From the NCBI GenBank assembly GCA_024690825.1, contig JAILOK010000129.1, forward strand, positions 113,237-177,236: a stretch of 64,000 bases of DNA, in the 5' to 3' direction. Within the stretch, counting starts at the first letter, position 1. Each line of letters begins with the position of its first letter. Origin of the DNA: Lachnospiraceae bacterium. GTDB lineage: Bacteria; Bacillota; Clostridia; Lachnospirales; Lachnospiraceae. Positions 36,456 to 45,411 of this stretch are shown here, in pieces. The notes under the pieces were generated by a model. That model was given only the letters and a program-made list of their open reading frames with translations. It ran no database searches and was not told the DNA's origin. The position numbers and the translations under genes were made by a program.

Positions 36456-38000
36456 ATGAGAAAAAAGGGTTTATTTGGAGCGATCACAGTTACTGCGATG
36501 TGCATCCTCTTCGGTGTTCAGGCTTTTGCCAATCCCGTAGATGATGCTGTTGCGGCAAGACTTGCATTGGAGGGCACAGTAAACAGCGGAATATCAGCTG
36601 TTTATAACACAAGAGTAAGCAATTCCGTTGCTGTTGAAGGAGCTGCGCTGAATGCAGTAAATGCAGCATCCAATGCCGCTCAGGCAAAGGCAGCAGCTGA
36701 CGGAGCTCTGGCAGTTGCAAAATGCAAGGCGGATGCAGCAGCCGCAGCAGCCGGAAGGGCAGCAGCAGAGCAGGCAGTACTCGCAAAGAAGATAAATGAC
36801 TGCGCAGCAGCGCAGGCAGCAGTTGACGCCAAAGGCGCCGCAAATATTGCTCAGAGGGACGCACTTCTTGCAGCAGCAAGCGCTAAAGCAGCTGAAGCAG
36901 CAAGCTTCAAGGCTGCTGCAGATGCCGAGCTTAAAGCTCTGGGAGCTGATTATATTGCAAAGAAGAATGCACGCGAGGCAGCTTTCGGCACACAGCTTGC
37001 TACTATCAAGGCTTCTGCAGACAATGAAGTGGCAGCAGCAAATGCAGTAAACGCAGCTCTTCAGAAGCAGATCGCCGATACAACAAAGGTTGTTCAGGCA
37101 AACTACTACGCACAGGCAACCGCTGCAAATGCACAGGTTTATGCAACAAAGGCAAAGAATACCGCAAACATCTATGTTGACAATGCTAAAAAAGAGAAGG
37201 CTTTCCTTGAAGCAAGCCATGCACAGGTTGAAAAATACTTATCAAAGTCAGGTGCTGTTGATGCAAGCATCGAAGCACAGAAAAGGATAGCAGGCGAAGC
37301 CGCATTTGAAGCAGCAAAGGCAACTGCAGCTATCGCGATCGCAGACAGTGCAGTTGCATGTGCTAAAGAGGATGCAGCCGCAGCAGCCGCAGCAGCCGCA
37401 GCAGCAGAGAAGGCGCTTGCTGATGCAAAGAAAAATGCTAAGAGCACTTTCGACGGAGTTGTAGCAGCTGACAATGCAGCAAAAGCAGCTGCAGCTGCCC
37501 AGTTCAATTCTGCCGCAGCAGCGGCTCAGGGAGCCGCAGGCGCATTCGGAAACGGAATGATAAAGTTTGACAAAGCCAACAGGGCTGCATCAAAGGCAGC
37601 TTCAGATGCAAATGTTGCAAAGATCGCTCGTGACAGTGCAGTAAATGTAGCAAAAATGATGAGTTCATCATGCGCAAAGACAAACGGTATCATCATCGGA
37701 AAGCAGACAGAGATCTGCGGATATGCAAACAAGGGCGCTGCATTAAGGGCAGCAGATGCCAATGCAGCAGCAGCCAACGCAGCAGCAAAGGCAGCCGCAG
37801 CAGCAGCTGCAGCAAATTCAGCAGTAGCTGCACATGCAGCATTTGAGAATGCAAAGGGTGCAGCAGCATTAAAGCTTGCAAACACTCTGAATTCCACATC
37901 AATTGCAAATGCTATCGCAGTTGCAAGATATGAAGACGCAAGGGCTCGCGCATACTTCTTCCTTATCTCTAATCCGGCAGCATGGCCCCGCATTTTCTAA
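36456..38000 (+). CDS. Secreted, extremely alanine-rich protein, unknown function
   Basis: I do not recognise a named family. The 514-residue product starts with a signal peptide (MRKKGLFGAITVTAMCILFG then VQAFA, cleavage probably after AFA). The mature part is roughly 40 percent alanine by eye, in runs and in AxxA patterns with scattered K, D, E, N and Q, and very few prolines, which predicts long alpha-helices or an Ala-coil. Five cysteines are spread along it. The last 20 residues change character and are aromatic and hydrophobic (ARAYFFLISNPAAWPRIF). No LPXTG or membrane anchor. GCA codons dominate, giving GCAGCC-type tracts in the DNA. Own promoter and terminator; strong ribosome site. 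Confidence 0.8.
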   Translation: MRKKGLFGAITVTAMCILFGVQAFANPVDDAVAARLALEGTVNSGISAVYNTRVSNSVAVEGAALNAVNAASNAAQAKAAADGALAVAKCKADAAAAAAGRAAAEQAVLAKKINDCAAAQAAVDAKGAANIAQRDALLAAASAKAAEAASFKAAADAELKALGADYIAKKNAREAAFGTQLATIKASADNEVAAANAVNAALQKQIADTTKVVQANYYAQATAANAQVYATKAKNTANIYVDNAKKEKAFLEASHAQVEKYLSKSGAVDASIEAQKRIAGEAAFEAAKATAAIAIADSAVACAKEDAAAAAAAAAAAEKALADAKKNAKSTFDGVVAADNAAKAAAAAQFNSAAAAAQGAAGAFGNGMIKFDKANRAASKAASDANVAKIARDSAVNVAKMMSSSCAKTNGIIIGKQTEICGYANKGAALRAADANAAAANAAAKAAAAAAAANSAVAAHAAFENAKGAAALKLANTLNSTSIANAIAVARYEDARARAYFFLISNPAAWPRIF

Positions 38001-38026
38001 GATATTCTAAAAGAAACACATAACAG

Positions 38027-38061
38027 AAGAGCCGTACGGTTTTCCGTACGGCTCTTTTTTT
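38027..38061 (+). terminator. Strong rho-independent terminator after the alanine-rich gene
   Basis: AAGAGCCGTACGG (38027-38039) pairs perfectly with CCGTACGGCTCTT (38044-38056) over a four-base loop, followed by a T run. It closes a monocistronic unit. Confidence 0.93.
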
Positions 38062-38170
38062 AATTGTTTCTTTGATTATATGCAAAAATGTGATATATTA
38101 CAGGTTGTGCTTGTAAAAAAAGACCATAATAAGTCAGATATAAACGAAAGTTTATAGAGGAGGAAGTATT

Positions 38171-39193
38171 ATGATAATGGATAACCTGCAGAGCATACAG
38201 GAAAAAGCCTTAAAACAGATAGAAGAAGCAGGGGCTCTTGATGCGCTGAATGATGTCAGGGTTGCGATCCTCGGTAAAAAGGGCGAACTGACAAGTGTCC
38301 TTAAGGGCATGAAGGATGTCGCCGCCGAAGAGCGTCCGAAGATCGGGACGCTTGTAAATGAATGCAGAGACAAGATCGAAGCAGCCTTAGAGGATGCAAA
38401 GGAAAGACTTGAGAGCGCGGCTATGGATGAAAGACTTAAACGGGAAAAGATAGATGTCACTCTTCCTGCCGACAAAAAGGCTTTAGGCCACCGTCATCCC
38501 AATACCATAGCGCTTGAAGAGCTGGAGCGGATCTTTATAGGCATGGGTTATGAGGTTGTGGAAGGTCCCGAGATAGAAAAGGATTATTACAATTTTGAAG
38601 CCCTCAATATACCCGAAGGACACCCGGCTAAGGATGAGCAGGATACCTTCTATATAAACGGTGACATTCTTCTGCGTACACAGACCTCAGGCACACAGGT
38701 ACATGAGATGGAAAAAGGAAGACTCCCTATCAAGATGATAAGTCCCGGAAGAGTCTTCAGGGCAGACGAGGTTGATGCCACTCATTCTCCTTCATTCCAT
38801 CAGGTTGAAGGACTTGTGATAGACAAAAACATATCTTTTTCGGATCTGAAGGGTACACTGGCGCTGTTTGCGCGCGAACTTTTCGGCGAGGATACAAAGG
38901 TCAAGTTCAGGCCGCATCATTTTCCATTCACGGAGCCCTCGGCTGAAATGGATGTCAGCTGCTTTAAGTGTCACGGCAAGGGCTGCCGTTTCTGCAAGGG
39001 GGAAGGCTGGATTGAGATCCTCGGATGCGGAATGGTACATCCTCATGTTCTGGAGATGAGCGGCATAGATCCTGATGAATATACGGGATTTGCCTTTGGA
39101 GTGGGTCTCGAGCGTATAGCCCTTCTCAAATATGAGATAGACGACATGAGGCTTCTCTATGAAAACGACATCAGATTTTTGAATCAGTTCTGA
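38171..39193 (+). CDS. pheS: Phenylalanyl-tRNA synthetase alpha subunit
   Basis: PheS is the catalytic alpha chain of the (alpha-beta)2 enzyme. The 340-residue protein has the N-terminal coiled-coil (about 1-90), then class II motifs: [26 protein letters not shown], motif 2 [19 protein letters not shown] and motif 3 [23 protein letters not shown] is six to eight bases before ATG 38171; a second in-frame ATG lies at 38177. The short leader (about 110 bases after the terminator) has no T-box. Confidence 0.97.
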   Translation: MIMDNLQSIQEKALKQIEEAGALDALNDVRVAILGKKGELTSVLKGMKDVAAEERPKIGTLVNECRDKIEAALEDAKERLESAAMDERLKREKIDVTLPADKKALGHRHPNTIALEELERIFIGMGYEVVEGPEIEKDYYNFEALNIPEGHPAKDEQDTFYINGDILLRTQTSGTQVHEMEKGRLPIKMISPGRVFRADEVDATHSPSFHQVEGLVIDKNISFSDLKGTLALFARELFGEDTKVKFRPHHFPFTEPSAEMDVSCFKCHGKGCRFCKGEGWIEILGCGMVHPHVLEMSGIDPDEYTGFAFGVGLERIALLKYEIDDMRLLYENDIRFLNQF

Positions 39194-39244
39194 AAGTGAC
39201 TTAAAGATCATATAATAAGCGCTATATGTAAAGGAGATACATTT

Positions 39245-41665
39245 ATGGATACACCGTTATCATGGATAAAGGCATTTGTTCCGGATCTTGAATGCACGGA
39301 CAGGGAATTTGCCGATGCGATGACTCTTTCGGGAACAAAGGTAGAGGGATACAGAAGACTTGATAAAAATCTCGAAAAGATAGTCGCGGGAAAGATACTG
39401 AAGATAGAGAAACATCCTGACGCGGATAAACTCATTGTCTGCCAGGTTGATGTCGGAGACTTTACAACGCAGATCGTGACCGGAGCTCCCAATGTAAAGG
39501 AGGGTGACTGTGTTCCGGTCGTACTTGACGGCGGAAGAGTTGCCGGAGACCACGACGGAGGAAGCCCCGAAAACGGCGTAAAGATAAAAGCCGGAAAGCT
39601 TCGCGGAATCGAATCAAACGGCATGATGTGTTCGATAGAGGAACTCGGTTCATCCAGAGATATCTATCCCGAGGCACCCGAATACGGTATCTATATCCTG
39701 CCTGATGATGTAGAACCCGGTACAGACGCCGTAAAATACATGGGACTTGACGACACCGTATTTGAATATGAGATCACATCAAACAGGGTTGACTGTTACA
39801 GTGTCATGGGTATCGCCCGTGAAGCTGCAGCGACATTTAACCTTGCTTTCAGATATCCGGAAGTAAAAGAGACTGGAAACGATGAAAAATGCAGCGATTA
39901 TATCAGCGTGGAAGTAAAAGACCCGGATCTTTGCAGCCGATATATCGCAAGAGTTGTAAAGGATATCAAAATAGGGGAGTCTCCCGACTGGATGAAAAAA
40001 AGACTCCGCGCCTGCGGTATCAGGCCCATCAACAATTTTGTGGATATCACAAATTATGTGATGCTTGAATACGGACAGCCCATGCACGCCTTTGATTATT
40101 CCACCATAGCTGATAAAAAGATCATCGTAAAAAGAGCAAAAGACGGTGATATATTCACAACGCTTGACGGAGTTGAAAGAAAGCTTGACAGCGAAGTTCT
40201 AATGATCTGCGACGGGCAGAAGGAAGTTGCCATAGCGGGTATCATGGGAGGAGAAAACTCCATGATCACCGGGGATGTAAAAACCGTTCTTTTTGAGGCG
40301 GCGACCTTTAACGGCACAAATGTCAGAAAGTCTGCAAGAAGAGTCGGTCTTCGCACGGATGCTTCCGGAATCTTTGAAAAAGGACTTGATCCAAATAATG
40401 CTTATTTCGCGATGGAAAGGGCCTGCTCCCTTGTTGAGGAACTGGGGTGCGGCACGGTTGTCGGAGGAAGTGTTGACGTGCACAGCGATCTTCCCAGGCC
40501 TAAGAGGATCAAATTTGAACCTGAGAGGATAAACAGGTTCCTCGGGACCGATATTTCGAAGGAAGATATGATCGCATACCTTAAAAGGGTAGAAGTGGAA
40601 TATGATCCCGCTTCAGGTGATCTTGTATGTCCCACCTTCAGACAGGATCTTTTGGGATTTGCCGACACTTCGGAAGAAGTGGCAAGATTTTTCGGATATG
40701 ACAGGATACCCGTTACCCTGCCTTCAGACACCGAATCAATGGGCAGACTTCCGTTCAAGATCAGGATCGAAAACCTTGCAAAGGATGTGGCGGAAAGCTT
40801 CGGATTTTCCCAGGGCTTCTGCTACTCGTTTGAAAGTCCTGCCGTATTTGACAAGTTAAGACTTCCGTCCGATGCTCCCGAAAGAAAGGCGATAACAATA
40901 TCAAATCCTCTGGGCATTGATTTTTCAATAATGAGGACGCTTCCGTTAAACGGGCTGCTGACTTCGCTTTCGACGAATTTCAACAGGAAAAACAAAGATG
41001 TAAAGCTTTATGAGCTTGGTAATATCTATGTTCCCGAAAGCCTGCCTCTTGAAAAGCTCCCTGATGAAAGAATGCAGTTTACTTTGGGCTTTTTCGGAGA
41101 GGGTGATTTCTTTTCCTTAAAAGGTGTGATAGAAGAGTTTCTTATAAAGGCAGGCATGAATAAAAGGCCCCACTATGATCCCGATTCCAACAGACCCTAC
41201 TTCCACCCCGGACGTCAGGCAGATATCAGTTATGACGGTGAGATCATAGGATATATGGGCCAGATACATCCCCTTACCTGCAAGGCTTACGATATGGGCA
41301 AGGCTGATGTTTACGCAGCTGTTCTTGATATGCCTAAAATAATCGAGAAAGCTGTATTTGACAGGAAATATTCAGGCATCGCAAAATTCCCTGCCGTAAC
41401 AAGAGACATCTCAATGCTCGTTCCAAAGGCTGTACTTGAAGGTTCGATAGAAGATATGATCATACAGAGAGGCGGAAAGATCCTTGAAAGCTGCACCCTC
41501 TTTGATATTTATGAGGGTAATCAGATCCATCCGGACTTCAAATCAATGGCATTTACACTGGTCTTCAGAAACAAGGAAAAAACTCTTTCGGATGACGAAG
41601 TCAATGCCGCGATGAAGAAGATACTCAACGGCCTTTCCTCCATGGGTATAGAGCTTCGTTCATAA
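39245..41665 (+). CDS. pheT: Phenylalanyl-tRNA synthetase beta subunit
   Basis: PheT is the 806-residue structural beta chain. Domains in order: EMAP/Arc1p-like tRNA-binding domain (about 40-150), B3/B4 editing domain (about 205-400), B5, the catalytic-like core (about 470-690), and the C-terminal ferredoxin-fold anticodon-binding domain starting at [14 protein letters not shown]. Segments such as VEGPE-independent [17 protein letters not shown] and MHAFDYSTI are typical. Full length is normal. queA starts on its last base (TAATG). Confidence 0.97.
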   Translation: MDTPLSWIKAFVPDLECTDREFADAMTLSGTKVEGYRRLDKNLEKIVAGKILKIEKHPDADKLIVCQVDVGDFTTQIVTGAPNVKEGDCVPVVLDGGRVAGDHDGGSPENGVKIKAGKLRGIESNGMMCSIEELGSSRDIYPEAPEYGIYILPDDVEPGTDAVKYMGLDDTVFEYEITSNRVDCYSVMGIAREAAATFNLAFRYPEVKETGNDEKCSDYISVEVKDPDLCSRYIARVVKDIKIGESPDWMKKRLRACGIRPINNFVDITNYVMLEYGQPMHAFDYSTIADKKIIVKRAKDGDIFTTLDGVERKLDSEVLMICDGQKEVAIAGIMGGENSMITGDVKTVLFEAATFNGTNVRKSARRVGLRTDASGIFEKGLDPNNAYFAMERACSLVEELGCGTVVGGSVDVHSDLPRPKRIKFEPERINRFLGTDISKEDMIAYLKRVEVEYDPASGDLVCPTFRQDLLGFADTSEEVARFFGYDRIPVTLPSDTESMGRLPFKIRIENLAKDVAESFGFSQGFCYSFESPAVFDKLRLPSDAPERKAITISNPLGIDFSIMRTLPLNGLLTSLSTNFNRKNKDVKLYELGNIYVPESLPLEKLPDERMQFTLGFFGEGDFFSLKGVIEEFLIKAGMNKRPHYDPDSNRPYFHPGRQADISYDGEIIGYMGQIHPLTCKAYDMGKADVYAAVLDMPKIIEKAVFDRKYSGIAKFPAVTRDISMLVPKAVLEGSIEDMIIQRGGKILESCTLFDIYEGNQIHPDFKSMAFTLVFRNKEKTLSDDEVNAAMKKILNGLSSMGIELRS

Positions 41666-42702
41666 TGGAGAGACATTTGCTTAAAAGTGATTTCTATTAT
41701 GATCTGCCGCCGGAACTTATAGCGCAGGATCCTCTTGAAAAAAGAGATGATTCAAGACTCCTTGTGCTTGACAGGCAAAACGGGAAGACAGAGCACAGGA
41801 AATTTACCGCTGTAACCGATTATCTCAAAAAAGGTGACTGTCTTGTTCTTAATGACACCAAAGTCATACCCGCAAGACTTCTTGGCAGCAAAGAGGATAC
41901 GGGCGCTTCGGTCGAGATCCTTCTTCTGTCAAACAAGGGAAGCGATCTCTGGGAAGCTATAGTAAAGCCCGGAAAGAAATTAAAGAAGGGCACAAGGGTA
42001 AGCTTTGGCGGGGGACTTTTAAAAGCAGAGATAGATACCGTTCTTCCGGACGGAAACAGGCTGGTGCGTTTTTATTATACGGGAATATGGGAGGAAATCC
42101 TTGATGAACTTGGGCAGATGCCCCTGCCTCCCTATATCACGCACAAACTTAAGGATAAAAACAGATATCAGACTGTATATGCGAAATATGAAGGTTCCGC
42201 GGCTGCTCCCACAGCCGGACTTCACTTCACGGACGAACTGTTAAGGGAAATTGAAAAAGCCGGGATCAGGACTGCATATGTGACGCTGCATGTCGGCCTT
42301 GGGACATTCCGACCCGTGAAAGCCGAAAACATCCTGGATCATCACATGCATTCCGAAGAATATATCATCAGCGAAAAAGCTGCCGGGATAATAAATGACA
42401 CAAAGCGGGAAGGCGGCCGGATCATATGTGTGGGAACCACAAGCTGCCGTACGGTTGAATCCGCCGCAGATGAAAAGGGTCATATAATGCCTTCATCCGG
42501 AAGTACCGATATCTTCATCTATCCCGGATATAAGTTTAAGATCACCGACGGTCTCATCACTAATTTTCACCTTCCGGAAAGCACGCTGCTCATGCTGGTA
42601 TCAGCTCTTGCCGGCAGAGAAAACATATTAAACGCTTACAGAGAGGCCATTGCCGAAAGATACCGTTTCTTTTCCTTCGGTGATGCCATGCTGATACTTT
42701 AG
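41665..42702 (+). CDS. queA: S-adenosylmethionine:tRNA ribosyltransferase-isomerase QueA
   Basis: QueA transfers the ribosyl group of SAM to preQ1-modified tRNA to form epoxyqueuosine. The 345-residue protein shows [19 protein letters not shown], the [13 protein letters not shown] segment, [10 protein letters not shown] and [13 protein letters not shown], all conserved. Its start overlaps the pheT stop by one base. tgt is not adjacent in this window. Confidence 0.96.
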   Translation: MERHLLKSDFYYDLPPELIAQDPLEKRDDSRLLVLDRQNGKTEHRKFTAVTDYLKKGDCLVLNDTKVIPARLLGSKEDTGASVEILLLSNKGSDLWEAIVKPGKKLKKGTRVSFGGGLLKAEIDTVLPDGNRLVRFYYTGIWEEILDELGQMPLPPYITHKLKDKNRYQTVYAKYEGSAAAPTAGLHFTDELLREIEKAGIRTAYVTLHVGLGTFRPVKAENILDHHMHSEEYIISEKAAGIINDTKREGGRIICVGTTSCRTVESAADEKGHIMPSSGSTDIFIYPGYKFKITDGLITNFHLPESTLLMLVSALAGRENILNAYREAIAERYRFFSFGDAMLIL

Positions 42703-42752
42703 CGTTAAGAAGACCTTTTTTAATCCTGACTTTAATTTAAGAGGAAAAAGAC

Positions 42753-43601
42753 ATGAAGATAGGTTTTATCGGACTCGGCCTGATCGGAGGATCTTTGGCC
42801 ATATCAATAAAAAACGCATTTCCCGGATCATACATTGTTGCCATGAACAGATCTGAGGATTCCCTGAAATTGGCTCTTGAAAAGGGTGCGATAGACAAAG
42901 GGGTACGAACTGTCGGAGATGACTTTAAGGACTGTGACATGATATTCCTCTGCACGCCTGTTGAGACCAATATTTCCTTTCTTGAACAGCTTAAAAGTCT
43001 TATCGGCCCTGATACCATCCTGACCGATGTGGGTTCTGTCAAATCGGGAATCCACGAGGCGGTTGACCGGATCCTCCCGGATGCTGTTTTCATCGGCGGA
43101 CATCCCATGGCAGGAAAGGAAAAGGTGCGCTTTGAAAATGCATCGGGCGAACTCATCAAAGACGCATATTATTATCTGACACCCTCAAAAAATGCATGTG
43201 AAGAGCATATTGCAAAAATGAAGAATATCGTTGAAAAGATCGGAGCGATACCCGTTATAGTGGAGCCATCTCTTCACGATCTCATAGTTGCGGCAATTTC
43301 CCATGTGCCTCACATGGCAGCCTATACTCTGGTAAGGCTTGTAAAGGATTCAGATACCGATGAAGAATACATGCGCATTTCAGCCGCCGGGGGATTCAAG
43401 GATATCACCAGAGTCGCATCCTCCGATCCAACCATGTGGCAGCAGATATGTCTTGAAAACAGGGAAAACATAGTGACCTTAATGAAAAAGTATATCGAAG
43501 AGCTTGAAATCATTACGGATCTTATTGAAAAAAGTGACAGCAAGGCTCTCTTTGATTATTTTGACATATCAAAAAAATACAGGGATTCGATAATAGGATG
43601 A
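42753..43601 (+). CDS. tyrA: Prephenate dehydrogenase
   Basis: TyrA oxidatively decarboxylates prephenate to 4-hydroxyphenylpyruvate in tyrosine synthesis. The 282-residue protein has the NAD-binding GFIGLGLIGGSLA motif, FLCTPV, the conserved GGHPMAGKE and a helical C-terminal dimer domain (AISHVPHMAAYTLV). There is no C-terminal ACT domain and no fused chorismate mutase, so feedback by tyrosine, if any, is by another route. aroA overlaps its end by four bases. Confidence 0.94.
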   Translation: MKIGFIGLGLIGGSLAISIKNAFPGSYIVAMNRSEDSLKLALEKGAIDKGVRTVGDDFKDCDMIFLCTPVETNISFLEQLKSLIGPDTILTDVGSVKSGIHEAVDRILPDAVFIGGHPMAGKEKVRFENASGELIKDAYYYLTPSKNACEEHIAKMKNIVEKIGAIPVIVEPSLHDLIVAAISHVPHMAAYTLVRLVKDSDTDEEYMRISAAGGFKDITRVASSDPTMWQQICLENRENIVTLMKKYIEELEIITDLIEKSDSKALFDYFDISKKYRDSIIG

Positions 43602-44875
43602 GTAAAGCCGGTAAAAATACGCTCCGCGGCAGCATCACAGTGCCGGGCGATAAATCAATATCTCACAGAGCTGTAATGCTCGGAAGCATCTCGGACGGGG
43701 TTACGAGGGCAGATAATTTCCTCATGAGCGAAGACTGCCTGTCCACAGTCGCATGTTTCCGGGATATGGGTGTCGGGATAGATATCACGGACAAGGATGT
43801 GGTGATACATGGCGTGGGCTTAAACGGCCTTTTAAAGCCTTCAAAAGATCTTTATACAGGCAATTCCGGCACAACAACCAGGATAATATCGGGTATTCTT
43901 GCAGGGCAGGATTTTGATACCGTGCTCAACGGTGATGAGTCCATACAGAAACGTCCTATGAAAAGGGTCATGGAGCCCTTGTCAATGATGGGCGCCGAGA
44001 TCACATCCATACGGAATAACGGCTGCACTCCGCTTGCGATAAAGGGGCATCAGCTTAACGGCATGACTTATAAGATGAAGATCGCGTCAGCCCAGGTCAA
44101 ATCGGCGATCCTTCTTGCCGGTCTTTATGCAAAGGGAGATACCGTCATAATCGAGGATGTTCCTTCAAGAAATCATACCGAACTGATGCTAAAAGGCTTC
44201 GGCGCGGATATAGAAACAGACGGACAAAGGACGGTGCTTCGTCCGGGAAAGCCCCTTAAGGGCATGGAACTTACTGTTCCCGGAGATATATCATCAGCTG
44301 CTTTCTTTATCGGTGCTGCCCTTATTACGGAAGGCTCCGATATAACCATCAGAAATGTCGGCATAAATCCCACACGTGACGGTATAATAAGAGCATTTCT
44401 GTCAATGGGCGCAGATATCACCCTTTCAAATGAAAAGATCCAGGCAGGAGAGAGGTCCGCTGATATAAGGGTCAGATATTCAAAACTTTCCGGCACTGTC
44501 ATAGAAGGAGATATAATACCTGCCCTGATCGATGAGATCCCGCTGATTGCCGTTGCGGCAACGCAGGCCGAGGGAGAGACCGTGATACGGAATGCAGCCG
44601 AGCTTCGCGTAAAGGAATCCGACAGGATAGAACTTGTAAGCGGGGGCTTGAAAAAGATGGGTGCTTCCATAACCCCCACAGAAGACGGCTTTGTGATACA
44701 GGGCCCTTCGAAACTTCACGGCAGTGAGATCAGAACGCAAAAAGACCACCGGATAGCGATGAGCTTCAGTGTGGCCGGGCTCATATCCGACGGTCCCGTT
44801 GTTTTGGATGATACCGATTGTGTGAATATCTCTTATCCGGAGTTCTATGCCGATCTGGAAAAACTAAAAGTCTGA
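43598..44875 (+). CDS. aroA: 3-phosphoshikimate 1-carboxyvinyltransferase (EPSP synthase)
   Basis: AroA joins shikimate-3-phosphate and PEP in the shikimate pathway. The 425-residue protein has the two signature segments: LYTGNSGTTTRIISGILAGQ near residue 87 and RVKESDRIELV near residue 340, plus the N-terminal GDKSISHRAVML. It is the last gene of the pheST-queA-tyrA-aroA run. Its stop codon abuts the stop of the convergent PilZ gene with no intergenic base. Confidence 0.97.
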   Translation: MSKAGKNTLRGSITVPGDKSISHRAVMLGSISDGVTRADNFLMSEDCLSTVACFRDMGVGIDITDKDVVIHGVGLNGLLKPSKDLYTGNSGTTTRIISGILAGQDFDTVLNGDESIQKRPMKRVMEPLSMMGAEITSIRNNGCTPLAIKGHQLNGMTYKMKIASAQVKSAILLAGLYAKGDTVIIEDVPSRNHTELMLKGFGADIETDGQRTVLRPGKPLKGMELTVPGDISSAAFFIGAALITEGSDITIRNVGINPTRDGIIRAFLSMGADITLSNEKIQAGERSADIRVRYSKLSGTVIEGDIIPALIDEIPLIAVAATQAEGETVIRNAAELRVKESDRIELVSGGLKKMGASITPTEDGFVIQGPSKLHGSEIRTQKDHRIAMSFSVAGLISDGPVVLDDTDCVNISYPEFYADLEKLKV

Positions 44876-45226
44876 TCAGCTGTTCTTCTCACCGAATTCC
44901 TGATAGGTTTCATATACCCTTATCCTTGACCAGTCGGATTCGGGCATTCCCACGAAGATACCGCCGTAAATGCCGCCGCCTTCCTGGGCGCTGACACGCA
45001 CTATCTCAATAAAAGCGTGGATGGTATCGCCGGTCCAGATGGTGATATCGGCCTCATAGATGGCTCCGCTTTCAAGCTCGACATCACTTATAAACCCGAT
45101 TCCTGCCTTTGACACATCAAGTACATCGACGGTTATCGGAGTTTTTTCCTTCTGATCGAGCCTGTTGATGTTTATTCTGATGGAAAGATCGTTCCTTTTT
45201 TCTTTTCTTCTTTCTGTTTCAGCCAT
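44876..45226 (-). CDS. Small PilZ-domain protein
   Basis: A single PilZ domain of 116 residues, the c-di-GMP receptor fold. The arginine motif (ERRKEKRNDL, RxxxR) and the DVSKAGIGF loop are both present, so c-di-GMP binding is likely. The frame is open from 45271, but I use ATG 45226 because AGGGGGAT lies just upstream. It is the only convincing minus-strand gene in the window and has its own promoter at 45263-45291. Target unknown; motility or exopolysaccharide control are the usual roles. Confidence 0.85.
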   Translation of the reverse strand: MAETERRKEKRNDLSIRININRLDQKEKTPITVDVLDVSKAGIGFISDVELESGAIYEADITIWTGDTIHAFIEIVRVSAQEGGGIYGGIFVGMPESDWSRIRVYETYQEFGEKNS

Positions 45227-45262
45227 AGTAATCCCCCTTGAGTTTTGTGGATTTATGTTCTT

Positions 45263-45291
45263 ATTATACAAAACAATCCATGCTCTAACAA
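45263..45291 (-). promoter_or_regulatory. Sigma-A promoter of the minus-strand PilZ gene
   Basis: Read on the minus strand: TTGTTA (45291-45286), 17 bases, TATAAT (45268-45263), 37 bases before the start codon. Confidence 0.75.
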
Positions 45292-45320
45292 GTTTTTTTG
45301 AGCATATCGACCATAAAATC

Positions 45321-45349
45321 TTGTAAAATGAGCTTTATTTTAGTAAAAT
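45321..45349 (+). promoter_or_regulatory. Sigma-A promoter of the EF-G paralogue, with short hairpin leader
   Basis: TTGTAA (45321-45326), 17 bases, TAAAAT (45344-45349). It is back-to-back with the PilZ promoter. The leader contains a GCGGG/CCCGC hairpin at 45359-45384 before the ribosome site CGGAGGAAGG. Confidence 0.7.
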
Positions 45350-45411
45350 TACATTATTGCGGGCTGCAGGGGTATGAGTCCCGCAAAATAACTCTATTTA
45401 CGGAGGAAGGT

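Noticed and set aside
36490..37993. Several open frames on both strands within the alanine-rich gene
   Set aside because: They follow from the repetitive GCA/GCC codons; products are runs of Leu, Cys or Ala, while the + frame from 36456 has signal peptide, ribosome site and terminator.
38062..38170. Possible T-box leader before pheS
   Set aside because: The leader between terminator and start is too short and lacks the T-box core sequence (AGGGTGGNACCGCG-type).
44873..44878. TGATCA palindrome at the aroA/PilZ junction as a terminator
   Set aside because: It is only the two adjacent stop codons read in opposite directions; no stem longer than six bases and no T run.
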